Shown in pieces: positions 24,642 to 31,878 of a stretch of DNA of 64,000 nt. The stretch's first letter is position 1. Each line of letters begins with the position of its first letter. The DNA comes from Armatimonadetes bacterium DC (GTDB lineage: Bacteria > Armatimonadota > Fimbriimonadia > Fimbriimonadales > GBS-DC), in contig LDYB01000025.1 in assembly GCA_001442985.1 (NCBI GenBank), forward strand, positions 171,294 to 235,293, in the 5' to 3' direction. Position numbers and translations under genes: made by a program. The notes under the pieces were generated by a model. That model did no database searches. It saw nothing but the letters and a program-made list of their open reading frames with translations, and had not been told where the DNA came from.

Positions 24642-25391
24642 TTACACATTGCAGATTTCGTAAGCGCGTCGGAGCGCCGCAATCGGGTCGCCTTTGGGAA
24701 TGAACTCCTGCCCGATATAGCCTGTGTAGCCTGTTTCTTTGATGGCTTTCATAATCGCAGGGTAGTAGAGCTCCTGGCTCTCGTCGATGTCGTTGCGACC
24801 AGGGTTGCCTGCTGTGTGATAGTGGGCAATCTTGTCGTGGTGGGCGCGAATGGTGCGGATGATGTCGCCCTCCATAATCTGGGCGTGATAGATGTCATAA
24901 AGGATTTTCACGCGCGGCGAGTTGACGAGCTCCACCACGCGCAGTCCCCAGCTCATTTTATCGAACATGTAATCGCGGTGGTCTACCTTGCTATTGAGGA
25001 TTTCCAGCGCGAGGGTGATGCCCTTCTGCTCGGCGTAGGGGGCGACACGCTTGAGGCACGCGACGGTATGCTCGATCCCTTCCTCATCGGGGCGCCCGCG
25101 CCGATTGCCCGAAAAACAGATAAGGATGGGAATCTCGTATTTGACCGCCTTGTCGATGTTCGCTTTGAGTTCGTCCTCAATACGGCTGTGCTGGCGCGGG
25201 TCGTTCATGCCGTTTTCAATCGTGCCGTGCCCCCCGTGGGTGATAATCTGGAGTCCTGCCTCTTTAACAGCGTCCCACATCGGTTCGGGCACGAGTTCGA
25301 AGCCCACATAGCCGATTCGTTTTGCTTCCGCAATCAGTCGCTTCGGGTCTACGCGCCCCGCCACCGTCCACCAGCAGATGTCCTGTTTCAT
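24642..25391 (-). CDS. Hydroxypyruvate isomerase-like sugar isomerase (TIM barrel)
   Basis: 249 residues, AP_endonuc_2/xylose-isomerase-like fold. Metal-ligand positions are visible: Glu in LALEILNSKVDHRDY, Asp/His in KILYDIYHAQIMEGD, His in IAHYHTAGNPGRNDID, Glu in GYIGQEFIPKGDP. The H-T-A-G-N-P-G-R stretch is typical of hydroxypyruvate isomerase (hyi/gip). Cytoplasmic isomerase of glyoxylate or sugar metabolism; the exact substrate is uncertain. Divergent from the GNAT gene. Confidence 0.88.
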   Translation of the reverse strand: MKQDICWWTVAGRVDPKRLIAEAKRIGYVGFELVPEPMWDAVKEAGLQIITHGGHGTIENGMNDPRQHSRIEDELKANIDKAVKYEIPILICFSGNRRGRPDEEGIEHTVACLKRVAPYAEQKGITLALEILNSKVDHRDYMFDKMSWGLRVVELVNSPRVKILYDIYHAQIMEGDIIRTIRAHHDKIAHYHTAGNPGRNDIDESQELYYPAIMKAIKETGYTGYIGQEFIPKGDPIAALRRAYEICNV

Positions 25392-25438
25392 AGCGAGATT
25401 ATGTTTCGTGGGTGCGGCGTGCCTTCCTGCTGGTGTGG

Positions 25439-25446
25439 GGTATAAC
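25439..25446 (+). promoter_or_regulatory. -10 element GGTATAAC of the GNAT gene
   Basis: TATAAC with 5' GG, ending 6 bases before the ATG at 25453; it is the only one of the set not ending in T. Confidence 0.45.
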
Positions 25447-25452
25447 AGCGGT

Positions 25453-25935
25453 ATGCAAGTGCGAATTGAGCCCGTGCAGCCAGATCAGGTGGGGCTTTTG
25501 CTGGAGTTGATTCGCCAGCTGGCAGAGTACGAGCGTCGGCTGGATCAGGTTCAGGCAACAGAGGCGGATTTACGCGCGGCGCTGTTTCGCGAAGGCTCGC
25601 CCGTGCGCGCTGTGCTGGCGTGGAGGGGGCAAGAGGCGGTCGGGTATGCGCTCTACTATCCCGTGTTTTCCACCTTTCGCGGGCAGTTTGCGCTCTATCT
25701 GGAGGATATTTTCGTTTTGCCTGCGTACCGGGGGCAGGGAATTGGACTGGCGTTGATGCGCTATCTGGCGCGAGAGGCGCTTCGGCATGGCTATGACCGC
25801 ATCGAGTGGCAGGTGCTGGACTGGAACACGCCTGCGATTGAGTTCTACCACCGGCTTGGCGCCACCCCCAAAGAGACGGAATGGGTTCCCTATAAGCTGG
25901 AGGGCGAGGCGTTGAGGCGGCTGGCAGCAGGGTAG
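25453..25935 (+). CDS. GNAT-family N-acetyltransferase
   Basis: 160 residues from the ATG at 25453. The acetyl-CoA pyrophosphate loop is LPAYRGQGIGLALMRYLARE (Q/R-x-x-G-x-G/A). The fold order and the ending EFYHRLGATPKETEWVPYKL resemble spermidine/diamine or thialysine acetyltransferases. It transfers acetyl from acetyl-CoA to a small amine; substrate not proven. The frame upstream of 25453 crosses the promoter and was dropped. Confidence 0.9.
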   Translation: MQVRIEPVQPDQVGLLLELIRQLAEYERRLDQVQATEADLRAALFREGSPVRAVLAWRGQEAVGYALYYPVFSTFRGQFALYLEDIFVLPAYRGQGIGLALMRYLAREALRHGYDRIEWQVLDWNTPAIEFYHRLGATPKETEWVPYKLEGEALRRLAAG

Positions 25936-25949
25936 GCTTCGATGCGTCA

Positions 25950-26006
25950 GGACGCGGGAACCGCGTCCCTACTCGTATGCGTAGGGGCGCGGTCGCCGCG
26001 CCCTAC
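25950..26006. repeat. REP-like double hairpin
   Basis: Two palindromes. GGACGCGG/CCGCGTCC has loop GAA (25950-25968). GTAGGGGCGCGG/CCGCGCCCTAC has loop TCG and one bulged G (25981-26006). Both share CGCGG and CCCTAC-type sequence, as in dispersed extragenic palindromes. It fills most of the 127-base gap after the GNAT gene. Copy number in the genome is unknown. Confidence 0.7.
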
Positions 26007-26062
26007 GTGGCGAAACCCCAGCGCCAGGAAAGCGACATAAGTATCCTTGCAACAGAGCAACT

Positions 26063-27067
26063 CTAACTGTTTTTCAGCTGCTCCAGATACTGGCGCCCCT
26101 TGTCCGTGATTGCCCAGATGCCCTGCGGTGTGTCCGCACGCAGGTAGCCTTGCTTAATGAGTTTGTTGCGGAGCCCAGTCACCTTACTCTTCCAGCGGAT
26201 TTTACCGCCAGAAGGCAGCTCCTCATAATCAGCAGGCTTGAGCTGGTCTTTCGTCAGTTCCTGGATCCGTTCAAGAACCTTTCGCTTAGGCGCTTCGCCG
26301 TCTAAATCCACCAGCGCCTGAAGCAGGGGAATTATGAAGGCTTTCTTTGGGGTAGCGTCCTCATTATCGCGCGTGCTTCGGGCGGACTTCGTGGTGGAAT
26401 TGACCGTTGTGTTGCCAGCCCTCAATTGCTGAACTTTGCCTATCAGCTCCTTGAGCTGCTCAGCTTCGCGGGCAAGTTCCTGCACTTTGATATAGTCTCC
26501 GTGTTGAGTCGCGTGCTGAATCTCGGCGTCTATCTCGGCGCGGATGTTCTCCAGCTCCATGATAAAGCTCTCGAAGGCTTCTTTGATTCGTGCGTTCATC
26601 GTTTCACCTCGCAGGGTCCGATAGACCCGCCGCCAGAGCGTTTCCACTGGCTCAGCAGGGTTATATTGAAGCGCTTTGAGCAGGCGCTCGTTGCGTGGGG
26701 TAAGTTCATCCGTAACGCAGGCGTGATACCAGTGTTTTGCCTGCGGTTCGGGGCACATGAGCAGGCTCCCCCATTTGCCTTTTCGATAGTGACTCCCGAT
26801 AAAAAGCGTCAGAACCTGCGGGTACTTCTTCAGGTAAGCGTCCACCACATACCGCAGGTCTCCAGTTCCGCATTCTTGCTTGAAGCGAACCCAGTAGATG
26901 TGAAACGGTGCGTAATCAGGGGTTTCTATTTTGACCAGTGGTATCCACTCACTGATATGCTTGGAAGCGCTGGGTTTCAACTGGGGTGGGCTGTTGATAA
27001 GCGACTCCTGCACGGGGTAGCCCTGTTCCTTCAGCCAATCGCGCGCCTGCTGTGCATCCTGGAACAT
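26063..27067 (-). CDS. Mrr_N winged-helix protein of the restriction-like island
   Basis: 334 residues from the ATG at 27067 (an ATG at 27100 would overlap the helicase by 28 bases). Three parts. Residues 50-165 form a globular domain (YLKKYPQVLTLFIGS, LLKALQYNPAEPVETLWRRV). Residues 157-217 are a coiled coil. Residues 245-332 match the Mrr_N winged helix (LLQALVDLDGEAPKRKVLER, IRWKSKVTGLRNKLIKQGYL, GIWAITDKGRQYLEQL). Mrr_N normally precedes a PD-(D/E)xK nuclease in Mrr restriction enzymes, but no nuclease domain follows here. Last gene of the island; probable DNA-binding or adaptor subunit (inference). Confidence 0.75.
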   Translation of the reverse strand: MFQDAQQARDWLKEQGYPVQESLINSPPQLKPSASKHISEWIPLVKIETPDYAPFHIYWVRFKQECGTGDLRYVVDAYLKKYPQVLTLFIGSHYRKGKWGSLLMCPEPQAKHWYHACVTDELTPRNERLLKALQYNPAEPVETLWRRVYRTLRGETMNARIKEAFESFIMELENIRAEIDAEIQHATQHGDYIKVQELAREAEQLKELIGKVQQLRAGNTTVNSTTKSARSTRDNEDATPKKAFIIPLLQALVDLDGEAPKRKVLERIQELTKDQLKPADYEELPSGGKIRWKSKVTGLRNKLIKQGYLRADTPQGIWAITDKGRQYLEQLKNS

Positions 27068-27072
27068 AGTTT

Positions 27073-30000
27073 TTATAATACCCACATCCACGCAATGCAT
27101 TCAAGGTCTTCGGGCTTGACCTCGGAGGGGCGCTCTATCTGTACGGTCAGGTGAGGGTGAGAGTTGGCAAACTGTTTGAGCGCACTGAGCAGCTCCGCAG
27201 GCGCTAACGCCTGCGCTTTCTGCCAGCAGGGGCGCAACTCGTTCAGGGCGGTTTGCGGAAGGGGTTTGGAGAAATACCCGATCAGTTCGTTTCGCGGACC
27301 CGAGGGAGGGAGCGTTTGCAAGCGTCGCATAATCTGCTTCTGCAATCTCGGTAACTCCGTCGGTTGGTGCGCCTGACGGGTAATCTGCTGCACCAGATAG
27401 GTGCGCATCTGTAAGAGCTTTTGCTCTGTTTTATCAGGATCGGGCAGCGGCGCAGGCGGCTCGCTTGCCGTACATCGGATGGGGCGGATGGCTTCCAGCT
27501 TGCGCGTGAGGTACTTGTCGTCTTCCGTCTGGAACAGCCAGTAGTGGCGTTCGGTCTGGATATGGCGGAAGGCGGCGAAGAAGCCCCTGGGCACGCCTGC
27601 AGGCGCATAGCGTGCCGTGCCACGCCCCAGTGGAATCGCGCTGAGCCGTTCCTCGCCCAGACTCTTCAAAAACTGCATCAAATCTTCCAGCAGGAACTCG
27701 CCGATGGTCAGCTCGCTCTCGCTTTCCAGCGTGTCCAGCACCTGCGGGTCTTCTTCGGCGATGCGCTTGAGCGTGTTGAAGTCCATCGGGTTCGGCGCTT
27801 CGCCCAGCACGGAGGCGTCCAGTCCTACCGTGCGGTTGATGGCGTCCAGTTTCGTGCGCAGACGCTCCATCAAACCCAGCAGGTCTTCCAGCGAGTCTTC
27901 GGGGATGAAGTTGTAGACCTCGATGGTGGCGTGTTGGGAGCCGATTCGGTCGATGCGCCCGATGCGCTGCACCATGCGCACGGGGTTCCAGTGCAGGTCG
28001 TAGTTGATAATCACGCCTGCATCTTGCAGGTTTTGCCCCTCGCTGAGCGCGTCGGTGGCAATCAGAATCTGGATTTCTGGCTCGCCGTTGAGGTCGTAGC
28101 GGTTCGACTGGGGGGAGAAGCGTTGCACGAGGCGCCTGCGCTCGTCCATGCGCGTTTCGCTGCTGACCAGGGCTATCGGAACCGCTGTCAGTTGCTGGCA
28201 CAGGTAGTCGTACAGGTAGCGCGCGGTGTCTTTGTAATAGGAGAAAATCAGCACTTTTTTATGGCGCAGTTCGCCCAGCAACTGCGTTTTCAGGGTTTGC
28301 AGTTTCGCGTCGGTGTCGGGCTTGAGGCGCTCCAGCGCCTGAAGCAATCCATCCAGCACCTGCAAATCGGATTCGACTGCCTGCCGAATCAGGTTGAGGT
28401 CATACTGGCTGGGGTCGATGTTTTCCAGCGTGTTGAGGAACGCCTGAAAGTCGTCCTCTGCCTCATCGTCCGCGCTTTCGAGCATCAGCAGGCGTCGGTA
28501 ATCTTTGCTGGTGAGCAGTTTGCCCTGCTGGAGGGCGTCCAGAAAACGCTTCTGGAACTCCCGCTGGTGGCGCAGGGAGTTGCGCAACGCCTCCACCGAT
28601 GATTCGAGGCGTTTGAGGTACAGCACGCGCAGTAATCCCACCAGCCCGCTCTGCTCGCCCAGACGCCTGCGCAGCTCGGCAATCGCCTGAGCGTCTAACC
28701 CCGCATCACGAAGCGCCGTTTCTATCTTGCCCCATTCCGCTCCGAACAGATTGAACCGATGCCCCACCACTTGCCGGTGATAGGAATCGATTTGATAGGG
28801 CGCCAGGTTCAGGTTCTCAATCGCGCTGGCAATCTGGCGGTAGAGGTTGTCGCCATAGACTGCCTGCAGGTTGTAGTTCACGCTGTGGATGTTGCGCTGG
28901 GGGAAGGAGATGCGCTTCCCGTCGATCTCCGCGTTGGGGTAGTGTTTGCGGATGAAGACGCGACTGCGGCGCACGCCAACGGCTTCCAGCAACTCGTAAA
29001 GGGTCTCGCGGTCCTCGTCCGCTTTGCGGAAGTAGGATTCGAGGTTCTCTATACCCGACGCCAGGAAGTATCCCTTATCGTCCTGCGTGAGCAGTCGAAT
29101 CTGGTGGTAGAGGTCGTACACGGAGTTGTTGACGGGCGTGGCGGTGAGCAGAATCAGACGGAACTGGTCGGGATAGCGGGCGCGCACGCGACGCACAATC
29201 TCAAACAGGTTACGCCAGCGGTTCGCGCCAGGGTTGCGAAAGTTGTGCGACTCGTCCACCACAATAATGGGATACTGCGCCAATTCGTCGAGGGGGGTGT
29301 CGCTCTGGCTGATGTGTTCCATGCTTTCGAGGCGGTGCGGGATAGCGTGCTGTTCCAGCAGGGGTTTCCAGACGGTATCGCGCAGGGCGGCGGGGCAGAT
29401 GACCAGCGCCGTCTGGCGCTGCTGGTAGGCGTAGTCATCCAGCAGGCGCAACGCCAGATAGGTTTTGCCCAGCCCGACCGAGTCGGCAATCAGCACGCCG
29501 CCATACTGCTCCAGTATCTCGCGCGCCGCATGGTAGCCGTCGCGCTGAAAGTCCGCCAGCGCAATCGGCGACGGCTTGCCGTCCTGCTCGCGCAGGTCGC
29601 CTTCCAGCCTGTCGCGGTACGACTCATAAAGCACCTTGATATACACCTCGTAGGGGCTGAGCGTGCAGGTGAAATTCTGGAGCAACGCCAGCAGTTCCGC
29701 CTTGTAATCGGCGCTCTGGCTCCAGAGCCGTTCGAACCAGCTTTTCAGTTCGCCCACGGCGCTGGTTTGTTTGAGGACAGCGTTCAGCTCGGTGTTGGTT
29801 GCCAGCCCCGCGCCCGTGAAGTTGGAGGAGCCGACGACGCCTATCGCGTCAATCAGGGGAACTCCCAGCACCAGATACGCCTTGCCGTGCAGAAAGCCCT
29901 CCGTGTAGCGGCGAATATGCACCCGCTCGTCCTGAAGAAAGGCGACCCAGCGATCCACCTTTTGCTGGGATTGGGGGTGAATGAGGGCGAAATGGCGTTC

Positions 30001-30294
30001 CAGTTCGCGCGCCAGTCGCTCGGTCAGCACGAAGCTCTGCTCCTGTTCTTTGCCCAGTAGCAGGCGCAGCTCGCTGACGCGCTGAATCGCGCCGTTCAGC
30101 TGCTCCAGCCCGTCCAGATTGAAGTAGGCGGTCGCAATCCAGAGGACGGGGGCAGGAGCCTGCCGGAGCGTCTGGGAAAGCACTTCCCCTAAGGTGTATT
30201 GCGTTACGCGCCTGTTGTCTACCAGGTCGGGAATTTGCGCGCTCATCAGGGGGAGGCGATTCGTCATGAAGCGCCCGACTCCTGCCCGCTTCAC
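27073..30294 (-). CDS. PLD-nuclease/SNF2-type helicase fusion
   Basis: 1073 residues from a GTG at 30294 that overlaps the previous stop (GTGA). N-terminal phospholipase-D-like domain: His136-x-Lys138 in GFLHGKAYLVLG and IGVVGSSNFTGAG. Then a SNF2/HepA-type helicase: Walker A ADSVGLGKTYLALR (270-283), Walker B VVDESHNFRNP, motif III LLTATPVNNSVYDLY, and the C-lobe ATDALSEGQNLQDAG and QRIGRIDRIGSQ. Such PLD-SNF2 proteins accompany N6-adenine methyltransferases in defence loci and are expected to translocate on and cut DNA. Coupled to the recognition-subunit gene. Confidence 0.9.
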   Translation of the reverse strand: MKRAGVGRFMTNRLPLMSAQIPDLVDNRRVTQYTLGEVLSQTLRQAPAPVLWIATAYFNLDGLEQLNGAIQRVSELRLLLGKEQEQSFVLTERLARELERHFALIHPQSQQKVDRWVAFLQDERVHIRRYTEGFLHGKAYLVLGVPLIDAIGVVGSSNFTGAGLATNTELNAVLKQTSAVGELKSWFERLWSQSADYKAELLALLQNFTCTLSPYEVYIKVLYESYRDRLEGDLREQDGKPSPIALADFQRDGYHAAREILEQYGGVLIADSVGLGKTYLALRLLDDYAYQQRQTALVICPAALRDTVWKPLLEQHAIPHRLESMEHISQSDTPLDELAQYPIIVVDESHNFRNPGANRWRNLFEIVRRVRARYPDQFRLILLTATPVNNSVYDLYHQIRLLTQDDKGYFLASGIENLESYFRKADEDRETLYELLEAVGVRRSRVFIRKHYPNAEIDGKRISFPQRNIHSVNYNLQAVYGDNLYRQIASAIENLNLAPYQIDSYHRQVVGHRFNLFGAEWGKIETALRDAGLDAQAIAELRRRLGEQSGLVGLLRVLYLKRLESSVEALRNSLRHQREFQKRFLDALQQGKLLTSKDYRRLLMLESADDEAEDDFQAFLNTLENIDPSQYDLNLIRQAVESDLQVLDGLLQALERLKPDTDAKLQTLKTQLLGELRHKKVLIFSYYKDTARYLYDYLCQQLTAVPIALVSSETRMDERRRLVQRFSPQSNRYDLNGEPEIQILIATDALSEGQNLQDAGVIINYDLHWNPVRMVQRIGRIDRIGSQHATIEVYNFIPEDSLEDLLGLMERLRTKLDAINRTVGLDASVLGEAPNPMDFNTLKRIAEEDPQVLDTLESESELTIGEFLLEDLMQFLKSLGEERLSAIPLGRGTARYAPAGVPRGFFAAFRHIQTERHYWLFQTEDDKYLTRKLEAIRPIRCTASEPPAPLPDPDKTEQKLLQMRTYLVQQITRQAHQPTELPRLQKQIMRRLQTLPPSGPRNELIGYFSKPLPQTALNELRPCWQKAQALAPAELLSALKQFANSHPHLTVQIERPSEVKPEDLECIAWMWVL

Positions 30295-31403
30295 ACGCTT
30301 TTTGCTTTCACTAAGCGGTCTTTGACCAGTTGCACGACGGCGCGGTAGACCATCAGGCGCTCTTCGTCGGTCAAGCCCAGCACATCGAAGATAACACTGT
30401 CCAGCTCGTAGCGGTCGGGCGATGCCTGCTTGACCTGCTCCAGCGTGAGCGCGTCGGGGTCAATGTTGCTGTAGTCTTTGTTGGGTTTGGGGTAGCCCAG
30501 TTCTTCGAAGATGCTGCGGATGGGACGCTGGCTGAGGCGGTGGAAGGCGGAAATCACTTTTCTGCGATTGCTGGTGGATAGGCAAATAGGGTTCAGCATG
30601 AACAGAGTCTCGACCTCATAAGTTTGGACCTTGAGCAAACCGCCCCCGAAAGGAGTTCTACCACCAAGTTCGCAGAGTATTTGTGTTGCTGGACAGCCTA
30701 AAAGTGCGGCTGTCAGTACATCGGCTCCATGCAGTTCTTGGAAGTTGTCGCTTACATAGACGCCGTTAGGGGAAAAATAAAAGCGCATACGATCATCAAG
30801 CAAATAGTTACAGTTGACGAACGCAGCTTCTCGATTTCCCAAATCCCACCACCATTTTCGGCTGGCGCAGGTGGGGCGCAGGTGGTAGCCCTGCCAGACT
30901 CCCCATTCGATGTAGGCTTTGGCGTGGGGGTATTGGTCGAGCGGGGGCGTTTGCCCGTTGTCGATGGCGTGGCGCACATCGTCGGGGGGCATGAAGACGA
31001 GGTAGCGCAGGTCTTCGGGGCGCACGAGGAGGGTTTTGAGTTCGCGCGGGCTTTTGATGACGGGTCGGAGCCATGCGGCTTCGATTTCGCCTTCCCAGCC
31101 TGCGCCGTTGCGGACGCGGACGGGGGTTTCAGGGTTTTTCTGCGCCTCTTGCACGACTTCCTGCACGCTTTTCCCGACAGGTTCCAGATAGAAAAACTCG
31201 TTCGCGCCTGTGGTGAAGCCGCGGCGCACCTCGGCAATCTCGCCCAGTTTGACCAGCAGGGGCTGGAGTTCGGTTGCGCGTGCCAGGAAGTAGCGGTCGC
31301 CGTCGCGCTCCCGCACGACGCGATAGCCCGCCTGACGGAGGGATTCCAGGCTCTCAAACCCCATCGGGTTAACGATTTTGTGCTTGATGTCGCTGAAACG
31401 CAT
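30291..31403 (-). CDS. Target-recognition-like half of a split adenine methyltransferase
   Basis: 370 residues from the ATG at 31403, with GGAGG ahead of it. It contains GEIAEVRRGFTTGANEFFYL, the stretch that in one-piece Eco57I/TaqI-like methyltransferases directly follows the catalytic domain and opens the specificity region. No SAM or NPPY motif is present. The upstream 818-residue gene has those motifs but ends where this region should begin. Hence I call it the recognition half (inference). The longer frame to 31514 crosses the palindrome array and was rejected. Confidence 0.75.
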   Translation of the reverse strand: MRFSDIKHKIVNPMGFESLESLRQAGYRVVRERDGDRYFLARATELQPLLVKLGEIAEVRRGFTTGANEFFYLEPVGKSVQEVVQEAQKNPETPVRVRNGAGWEGEIEAAWLRPVIKSPRELKTLLVRPEDLRYLVFMPPDDVRHAIDNGQTPPLDQYPHAKAYIEWGVWQGYHLRPTCASRKWWWDLGNREAAFVNCNYLLDDRMRFYFSPNGVYVSDNFQELHGADVLTAALLGCPATQILCELGGRTPFGGGLLKVQTYEVETLFMLNPICLSTSNRRKVISAFHRLSQRPIRSIFEELGYPKPNKDYSNIDPDALTLEQVKQASPDRYELDSVIFDVLGLTDEERLMVYRAVVQLVKDRLVKAKSV

Positions 31404-31443
31404 GGCGTGCCTCCTCAGTTTGTTGCCTCCAGAGTTGCGTGGC

Positions 31444-31451
31444 AGTATCCC
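31444..31451 (-). promoter_or_regulatory. Possible internal promoter GGGATACT
   Basis: GATACT preceded by GG on the minus strand, about 40 bases before the recognition-half ATG at 31403. Similar to the GGTATACT elements of the window. The first palindrome (31457-31468) lies in its spacer/-35 zone. Confidence 0.4.
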
Positions 31452-31456
31452 GTTGT

Positions 31457-31510
31457 TTGCACTTGCAAAAGAATGTTGCACTTGCAACCAAAGCGATGTT
31501 GCGCGTGCAA
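31457..31510. promoter_or_regulatory. Array of three TTGCACTTGCAA-like palindromes
   Basis: TTGCACTTGCAA at 31457-31468 and 31476-31487, and TTGCGCGTGCAA at 31499-31510, with a looser GCAA-TTTG-TTGC next to them (31511-31522). Start-to-start spacing is 19 and 23 bases, about two helical turns. Looks like an operator array, possibly for the adjacent winged-helix protein. Confidence 0.6.
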
Positions 31511-31571
31511 GCAATTTGTTGCATCCACACCAGGGAGCGGGCTACTGAGTCGCCCTATGTTGTAGGCAGTT

Positions 31572-31877
31572 TTATCCATGCCCTTCGAGTTCGTAGGAAG
31601 CATTTTTATCCCCTGTACCAATCCGCCTGAGTTTACCTGCTTTGACCAGTCCTTTGAGTATGCGTGAGGCTTTATATATGTCCACTCCCAGCAGTTCGCG
31701 CACCTGGCGGTTGGTAATGCGCCCGAACTTGCGTACATAGCTCAAGATGAGTTCTTCGTGGCGGAGGGCATCAATCCCGCGCTCACGGATGTAAGCGACG
31801 GATTCGCCCAGTTCGCAGGCTCTCTGATTATCCAGACGCCTCAGAATCTCGCGAATTTGTTCTGTCGTATACCGCAT
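31572..31877 (-). CDS. Small winged-helix protein inside the methyltransferase locus
   Basis: 101 residues from the ATG at 31877, with a perfect GGAGGAG site 4 bases ahead; starts 1 base after the methyltransferase stop. N-terminal helices (MRYTTEQIREILRRLDNQRA), then a winged helix (LSYVRKFGRITNRQVRELLG, YKASRILKGLVKAGKLRRIG) ending in a wing (GDKNASYELEG). Likely transcriptional regulator or DNA-binding accessory protein; the palindromes just downstream are candidate targets (inference). Confidence 0.75.
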   Translation of the reverse strand: MRYTTEQIREILRRLDNQRACELGESVAYIRERGIDALRHEELILSYVRKFGRITNRQVRELLGVDIYKASRILKGLVKAGKLRRIGTGDKNASYELEGHG

Positions 31878-31878
31878 C

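Noticed and set aside
27421..30060. Long plus-strand frames (393 and 433 codons) across the helicase gene
   Set aside because: Antisense shadows of high-GC coding; no family features.
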